A DNA stretch of 64,000 nt from Eriocheir sinensis (lineage: Eukaryota; Arthropoda; Malacostraca; Decapoda; Varunidae). The notes beneath the pieces were generated by a model that had not been told where the DNA came from, did not search any database, and saw nothing but the letters and a program-made list of their open reading frames with translations. Where the stretch lies: NCBI RefSeq assembly GCF_024679095.1, contig NC_066515.1, forward strand, positions 23,542,717 through 23,606,716. Direction: 5' to 3'. This document shows positions 58,400 to 64,000 of this stretch, piece after piece. The stretch's first letter is position 1; the number at the start of each line of letters is the position of its first letter. The translations under genes were made by a program, and so were the position numbers.

Positions 58400-58855
58400 T
58401 GATAGGTAGGAATCCGCTACCCGGAGACACGGGGCTAAAGTGACACCTGAGTTAGCACAATACCTCCCCAGGCCTACCCATATATAACGACCAGCCCGAA
58501 GGAGAAGATGAGAGTGAAACGCCAGCACTCCTCGGGCGAGCAGCCGGGTGGCCCTTCTGCGGAGGCGAGGTGGACCCGTGGGGTCATCCTCGCTTTGGGC
58601 CACCCCTCCGCGGTCAAGTCGACCAGTCGACTGCTCGCACGAGTACCGCTACGGGTGTCTGCTGGGCGCCTGCTCAGAGTGTCCGTGCCTCCGTCGCTGC
58701 TCGCCGGCTATTACCCGTGGCTGTGGCGGCGGCGGAGGCGTCCCTACACCCGCCGCACGCCAGCAGCGGGTTCCCCCCTGAGACGGGCCGTCGTAAGACA
58801 AAGGCCCGTTCCCCCTATTAGGGGATAAATCCCTGAAGAAGAAGAAGATGAACAG
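58400..58855. mobile_element. GC-rich insert with a GAA-repeat tail, putative retroposon
   Basis: Composition rises abruptly to GC-rich and returns to AT-rich after a tail reading TGAAGAAGAAGAAGATG. Short microsatellite tails are typical of some non-LTR retroposons and SINEs. Upstream of the tail lies CCCGTTCCCCCTATTAGGGG. Three overlapping frames of 77-106 residues are Arg/Pro-rich and unconvincing as proteins. Confidence 0.4.
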
Positions 58856-59423
58856 TTGCATGGGGCGCCTTAATTTTTGCACTTCATGACATCCTCCTCC
58901 TGTCAGCAATAATTCTGATGTATTATACAGAAGTGTAGACAATGTGGTGCTAATTTTTCAGAGCGCCGAATACTCTTCCCTCTATTGCAGAGTAGAGCAC
59001 AAAATGACGTCCAAATAAGTTAGCCAGTCACAGGCCACGTTCGGCAAAGACAGTGTCGTATATCTTCCTCTAAAATCTCTCTTCTACACTGAACATAGTA
59101 TACAATTATAAAGTTAGAAACACGCTTATAAATCCCTGTTCCCTGTCTATGTATCCGGACGAGTGGCAGGACGATATAAGAGAAGCCATCAGTGGCCGGC
59201 CAAGAATCATTACACCCAGAAGTCTCCATGGGGCTGCTGCTGAGGCCAAGGGCTGAGACGAGGAGAGGTGAAGCCAGGTACGCCAGGTACATGGAGCTGT
59301 CCACCTGCGTAAACACGCCACGTTGACAGAAATGGTAATTAATGTGGAATATTGTATTACCAGATCAAGTCAAGTAGTCCCATACTAAACTCTAACCTAT
59401 CAAACACACAAAAAAAATGTCAT

Positions 59424-59425
<2 letters not shown>

Positions 59426-59502
<77 letters not shown>
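59426..59502. repeat. (GA)n microsatellite
   Basis: A perfect GA dinucleotide run about 50 bp downstream of the SLC6 stop codon. Confidence 0.97.
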
Positions 59503-59504
<2 letters not shown>

Positions 59505-59549
59505 TATATATTACTGTGTTATGGCTAGCCCAGAGGGGTGGGGACACTG

Positions 59550-62064
59550 TTAAGTGGAAGGCCGCCTGTGTGCTGCCTGGGCCTCGGCCGCCAGAAGGTC
59601 ACAGTACTCCTTGTTGAGCGCAGGATCCTTGGGGCCCCACTCGGAAGTAATACTGAAGGTGTTGGCCAGGGAGTGCCGCAGCCCCTTGGAGGCGTCGTAC
59701 CTGATCCACACCTCCTTCACGAACATAATAGGCACCATTGCCACAGCTGCCGCTGCCAACGCCGTTCCTATGCCTGTAACACGAGAGTTACAACAGAATA
59801 ATGGGACGCATGTATCAATACAGAAAAAAGTGCTTTTCATCATTAAAATATAGCTTTCCTAACAACCAGTCAATTAATTTAATGCATTTTCACAAAATTA
59901 ATGAGTGGTCATACACTATGTGAATATTTGAAGAAAAAAAAAAAGTTTCACGCATATGTTTAGTATAAAACTCGCTCTGTCAGACCCCAAATGAAAATGA
60001 CAACCATTGAGGACCATTGATACCTATTCATTAAAACTGATGTATTAGTATCCGCTGGCCAGCTTATTTATGCTACCCCTCGCCCACGGGGCGTGCTAAC
60101 AGTAGCCAGCTCGGTTTGATTTAAAGCACTACTCTCCCGACCCGTTGGCAAGTCTTTTGATTGCACTAAGAGCCGTGTAGCCCTACTGTCCGATGTTAGT
60201 TAGCTTAGGAGTTGCGGCAAAAATAGTATAAGTAAAGATAAAGTCGGGGTATGCGCCATAACTGCGCATGGCCTCGGCGCTCATCTCCATCCCATTGGCC
60301 CTTGTGCGTGTGGCGGGTGAGAACCCATTACCCCGGGAGGCCGGGACACAGGGCAAGGGCAACATCCGAGTGACCCTCTCCCAGGTTTCCAAAAGTACCA
60401 GCATGACTAGGAGGATGAACAGCTGCTGCTCTGTCGACTGTTCAGGCCAGGATTCGAACCCAGGCCCAAGGATTCACAGCTAGGCATGGTAAACACAACA
60501 CTACGGAGGAGCCCTTTATATAGTCTACATATCGCAACCTAGTAATAGGCCTCGATCCTATCGCCTATGTGCAGAACTTGTTCGCAATATCTAAGTGAAT
60601 GTGGTTAGTCTTTATGGCACACTTACCAGTAGCGATGTCGCCGAACACGTAGGTCCCGTAGGTGAGGGTCTGTGACTGGGTCTGGCTGTAGGCAAAAACG
60701 ATCGCCAGGAAGAGCGGGTTGAAGGCGCCCCAGCACACCTTCCAATAGAGTCCCGTGGAGCGATTGAGCATGAAGTGGATGTCCCGTATGAGGCGCCGCA
60801 GCCCATACACCCACATGACGGCGATGAGCTCCACCACCATGAGCAGGATGATGGACACGCCCTGCAGGACACACGCTGACTCATTAATACATAAACAACC
60901 TGAATATACCTTAAAACCAGAAGCCGCCTGGTCAAATGGATCACTACCAGCCGCGGGCGTTTGTCGGATGATGCAGTACAAAGTATAATCATAACAAGAA
61001 TCAAAGTATAATCATAATAAGTATAATCATAATAAGTAATCATAATAAGTATAATCATAATAATATCATAATTATAATTTGACTTTGATGCAGTATTGCC
61101 CCGCTCTCACTCCCAACGCTCCCAGCCCCCAACCTCTACTGTCAACCCCCAACACCAACCCCACTACTCTCAACCCCCCAACCTCCATACATAACCGCGA
61201 CCCCCTGCATCCACCCTCACACACAAACCCTAACCTCCACCTACATCTCCACCCCCAACCCCAAGCCACCACTCAAACCCTCCCCCTCCCTTCCACCCTT
61301 CTACACTCTCCCACACCACGCCAAGCTCCTCCCACCTCCACCCCCACTACCTCTGCCCCCACCTTGTAACCATAGCCCAGTACCCCGCCTCTACCTTCCC
61401 CCACACCCACACTCCCCCACACATACATAATAAACTCTGAAAACATGTACAGGCTGCCGTCTCACCACACAGCTGGTAAATAAGTGCCTGATGATCGAGG
61501 TGTCCAAATGTTAATTTCGTGAGTCATGAGAGAGAGAGATTTACATAGATTTACATACATAGAAAATCAGACCACACAGACCCCATGGTCCAGACTTGGT
61601 GGTCTGTCCTTAAACCTAAGTGATTTTACATTAATCAGAAGACTCCAAAACGTTGCATTTCTACTCTAGTTGATATTAAGTTGAAGGAAGTGACGGTCGA
61701 GCTTATTTTTGAAGGAGTCAATCGTGTTACACTGGACCATTGATGGTGGGAGCTTAATCCATTCTCGCACTACAACGTTGGTGAAGAAAAATTTGGTGCA
61801 GTCTGAATTTACTTGTCTACATCTGAGTTTTACGCCATTGTTCCTCGTGCGCAAAGTGTCATCGATCATAAACAATGTTGATCTGTCTACATTCGTGAAA
61901 CCATTAAGTATCTTAAAACATTCGATCAGTTTTCCTCGGAGGCGACGTTTCTCAAGAGAGAACATGTTAAGGGTAGAAAGCCTTTCTTCGTAGGATTTGT
62001 TGCGCAAGGAAGGGATAATTTTCGTTGCCCGACGCTGAACACCTTCTAATTTAGCAATATCCTT

Positions 62065-62105
<41 letters not shown>

Positions 62106-62340
62106 TGGGGGGTATACTCACGCCGCTGTAGTGATTGACGAGGGTGACGATGTACTGCCCCTGTGGCGTGGTGTAGAGCAGCCCCACCAGGAAGCCCACC
62201 ACGCACACGGACAGCGTGATCCAAACCTTGGTGACGTTCGGGTATCTGTCGCTGATGATGGTGATGATGACGTTATTGTAAGCCGCTGCGCTCCCCAGTC
62301 CCAGCGTGAACATCATCAGGAAGAACATAGCCGAGAACAG
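59550..62340 (-). CDS. SLC6-family Na+-dependent transporter, C-terminal part (5' end outside window)
   Basis: Three coding exons are visible: 62340-62122, 60861-60627 and 59773-59550. They join in frame to 225 residues and a TAA stop. The first begins LFSAMFFLMMFTLGLGSA, a hallmark of TM8 in neurotransmitter:sodium symporters. It is followed by TM9 ending TTPQGQYIVTLVNHYSG. The second holds TM10, the IRDIHFMLNRSTGLYWKVCW segment and TM11. The third holds TM12 and a cytoplasmic tail. The RDI-FML and GLYW-CW pattern resembles arthropod nutrient amino acid transporters of SLC6. The substrate cannot be told from this half, because the binding site in TM1, 3 and 6 is missing. The remaining exons should lie beyond 64000. 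Confidence 0.85.
60185..60515 (-). mobile_element. tRNA-derived SINE in an SLC6 intron
   Basis: On the minus strand, from about 60514, AGGGCTCCTCCGTAGTGTTG precedes a perfect B-box GGTTCGAATCC at 60450-60460. The A-box-like part is diverged. A body of about 250 bp follows, ending near TACTATTTTTGCCGC. It differs from the SINE at 10.6 kb. Confidence 0.65.
61085..61375. repeat. C-rich low-complexity tract in an SLC6 intron
   Basis: CCCCCAACC and CCTCCAC words dominate the plus strand. Frames encode Pro/Thr/Leu-rich peptides. Confidence 0.8.
61537..62068 (-). mobile_element. Truncated LINE in an SLC6 intron
   Basis: The minus-strand frame (stop near 61666) reads KDIAKLEGVQRRATKIIPSL, then KRRLRGKLIECFKILNG and VVREWIKLPPSMVQCNTIDS. 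This is the C-terminal end of a non-LTR retrotransposon reverse transcriptase protein. It is followed by a 3' UTR down to about 61537. The visible frame is intact, but the element is heavily 5'-truncated. A 3' fragment of the same family lies at 43308-43475. Confidence 0.88.
62068..62100. repeat. (GA)n microsatellite
   Basis: A GA run between the LINE and the donor of the first visible SLC6 exon, about 20 bp from the donor. Confidence 0.95.
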
Positions 62341-64000
62341 CTGTAAACCAAAAGGTGCACACCTGGGTCATGTGTAGAGTGCGGTGATTAGAAACACCTG
62401 CGCTCCTCGTGCAGGTGATATGGGGATGTGGGTTTTTTTACAAGCTAGTGGAGGAAAATTCCGCTGTTTTTGCCATGCGAATGTAAATATCATTATCATA
62501 AAACAGATTCTACCAAGCAGAGCCAAAAAACATTGGGAAACCATAAACCCCATTCATGGAGCAACCCCTTGACGTGATGAGCAGGGCTGCGACCTTCAGG
62601 GACATAGTAGGACCAAATAAATCACCAAACTCTAAGGTCCTATTAGTTGTAGCCTGACGAAGAATACTTTACACATCACAAGGTTATGAGCCATGGAAAC
62701 GCGGGGCACTAGCTGTCTCCCTCCCAAAGATGCCTAGATATTTCAATTAACGGCCCCCAGTAACCGGTGGTGACGGAGTGCCTGGCTGCGGTCGTGATCA
62801 GGGTGACTCCACAGCAAAGGATGCAAAGGATATCCGGGTTGATGGAGCCAGCCACCGTTAGTTACTGAACCTTCTCACCTACAATACGCGGACTTTGAAA
62901 ATATGTTGATTTGTTGGAATTTATGGAAGAGCTGTCAAATATCAAATGGAATAATGGGAATCAGTGAAATGAGGAGCTTTAATGGGGAACAGGAAGTGTC
63001 AGGTATGTCTTTAAGTGAGGTGGTAAGCCTGAGAGCGGAAAGTCGGAACATGGAGTAGGAAGTCAGGACAAACGCTTGGTCGAATAATATCTGGTTCATG
63101 TAATATAAGTAAGCGTGCGTGGCATCCGTAACGCCTTGATAGCTTATACTGACCCCCCCCCAACACACACACACACATTCACAAAACCCATCATCACATT
63201 CATTAAATTTCTAACGAACACCCTTTAATCCGGTAGCTGCGGGGATCATGTTTCTTAAAGGCCCCTCTAAGCGGGAAAAATGAGAAAAAATCATCACTCA
63301 CGCAAACCATTTCACAATATATATCAACGCATTTGTCATCAGTTTATGCATCATCTCTTTTTGGGGGGGTTATACCATGGCAAAAATTTGGCCCCCGTCG
63401 CTGGTACACGGTAAAGCCACAAATTTGGCCAGTCCTTACTACCGGGTTAACACACAACAATACCCGTGCACCTCCATTGTTATTTTCTCCACCCCGAAAA
63501 CAGCATTTTAAACATTCACCATCACGTATACCTCATTAAATTCAAAGCACGTCGCACGCCTCTAACGTCCTACAACCAGCCTCAACAGGTGCCGGTATGA
63601 TCTTGGTATACACACATAGGAGCTTTTAAGATCATAGAAGAGTTTTTCATCGCTTTCTCCCATCACATTGCTAAACACTCATGCATGCCCTTTCACCACA
63701 GTCACCTTGCAATGCACCGCTTCAGACTTGTTCATACGTACCCGACCACATGCTATTCCTATAAATTGCTTATAATACATAACACTTCTTACTCCTCAAC
63801 CCACACCCTCGCACACCTTAACCGCACCCTTTAAGCCTTATCTCCTCCTTAGTTCCTCCTTCCATATATGACTAAATTCTTTCAGGAGGAGGAGAATCTT
63901 TATATTCGTCTGGAGCTAAATTTGATCAGTCTTTCGCCCTCTTCCTCTGCCTGCCTTTATTCGTGTTACCTTTGATTTGTCTCCTGTACTGTAAGAAATA
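62341..64000 (-). other. Intron of the SLC6 gene
   Basis: I searched this stretch for further SLC6 exons and found none. It is AT-rich with short repeats and a (CA)n run near 63165. The acceptor CTGTAAACC (reading TTTACAG on the minus strand) lies at its start. Confidence 0.55.

Noticed and set aside
58508..58828. 106-residue Arg-rich frame
   Set aside because: Three overlapping frames are open because the block is GC-rich; the GAA tail suggests a repeat rather than a gene.
59020..59316. Possible extra SLC6 exon on the minus strand after TTTACGCAG
   Set aside because: The frame shows no transporter-like sequence, and the previous exon already ends with a stop codon; alternative splicing cannot be excluded but is unsupported.

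Overview
This is nuclear DNA from an animal, most likely a decapod crustacean and possibly a crab. The genes have many short exons with GT-AG introns. The proteins are arthropod-like orthologues of animal families. The non-coding DNA is crowded with (CT)n, (GA)n, (CA)n, (TCC)n, polypurine and polypyrimidine tracts, MITEs, tRNA-derived SINEs and LINE remnants. The taxon is inferred from repeat style and protein character; no search was run.

The window carries three complete genes and one partial gene. (1) On the plus strand, a seven-exon SSUH2-like gene runs from 2589 to 20027. It follows a CpG-rich promoter region with a row of AGGTCA half-sites. Its 11-kb second intron is almost entirely simple sequence, and later introns hold several MITEs. 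(2) On the minus strand, the kinesin-1 heavy chain gene (44323 to 33559) was assembled here as 18 in-frame coding exons giving 952 residues, from motor through coiled coil to the IAK tail. (3) On the minus strand, an ariadne-2 (ARIH2) RBR ubiquitin ligase gene (53851 to 50527) has seven coding exons and 476 residues. (4) On the minus strand, the 3' end of an SLC6-family transporter (62340 to 59550) encodes the last five membrane segments; its 5' exons lie beyond the window.

Region by region: 1-1700 is minisatellite and microsatellite; 1730-2588 is the SSUH2 promoter and 5' region; 20028-33558 is intergenic, with MITEs, a candidate CCAAT/GC-box promoter near 23.1 kb and the probable kinesin 3' UTR; 44324-50526 holds the kinesin promoter, a 1.13-kb hAT-like element nested in tandem repeats, a compound GTC-rich repeat and the probable ARIH2 3' UTR; 53852-59549 holds a LINE inserted into a minisatellite and a GC-rich repeat; 62341-64000 appears to be intron.

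The four genes are unrelated housekeeping or cell-biological genes and do not form a pathway or operon. I found no convincing undescribed multi-gene system. The most interesting signals concern gene structure and transposable elements: a duplicated 3' splice site in the kinesin gene, a MITE whose edge abuts an SSUH2 splice acceptor, a splice donor inside a GT microsatellite, the AGGTCA array, and several MITE families whose ends and target duplications can be read directly.
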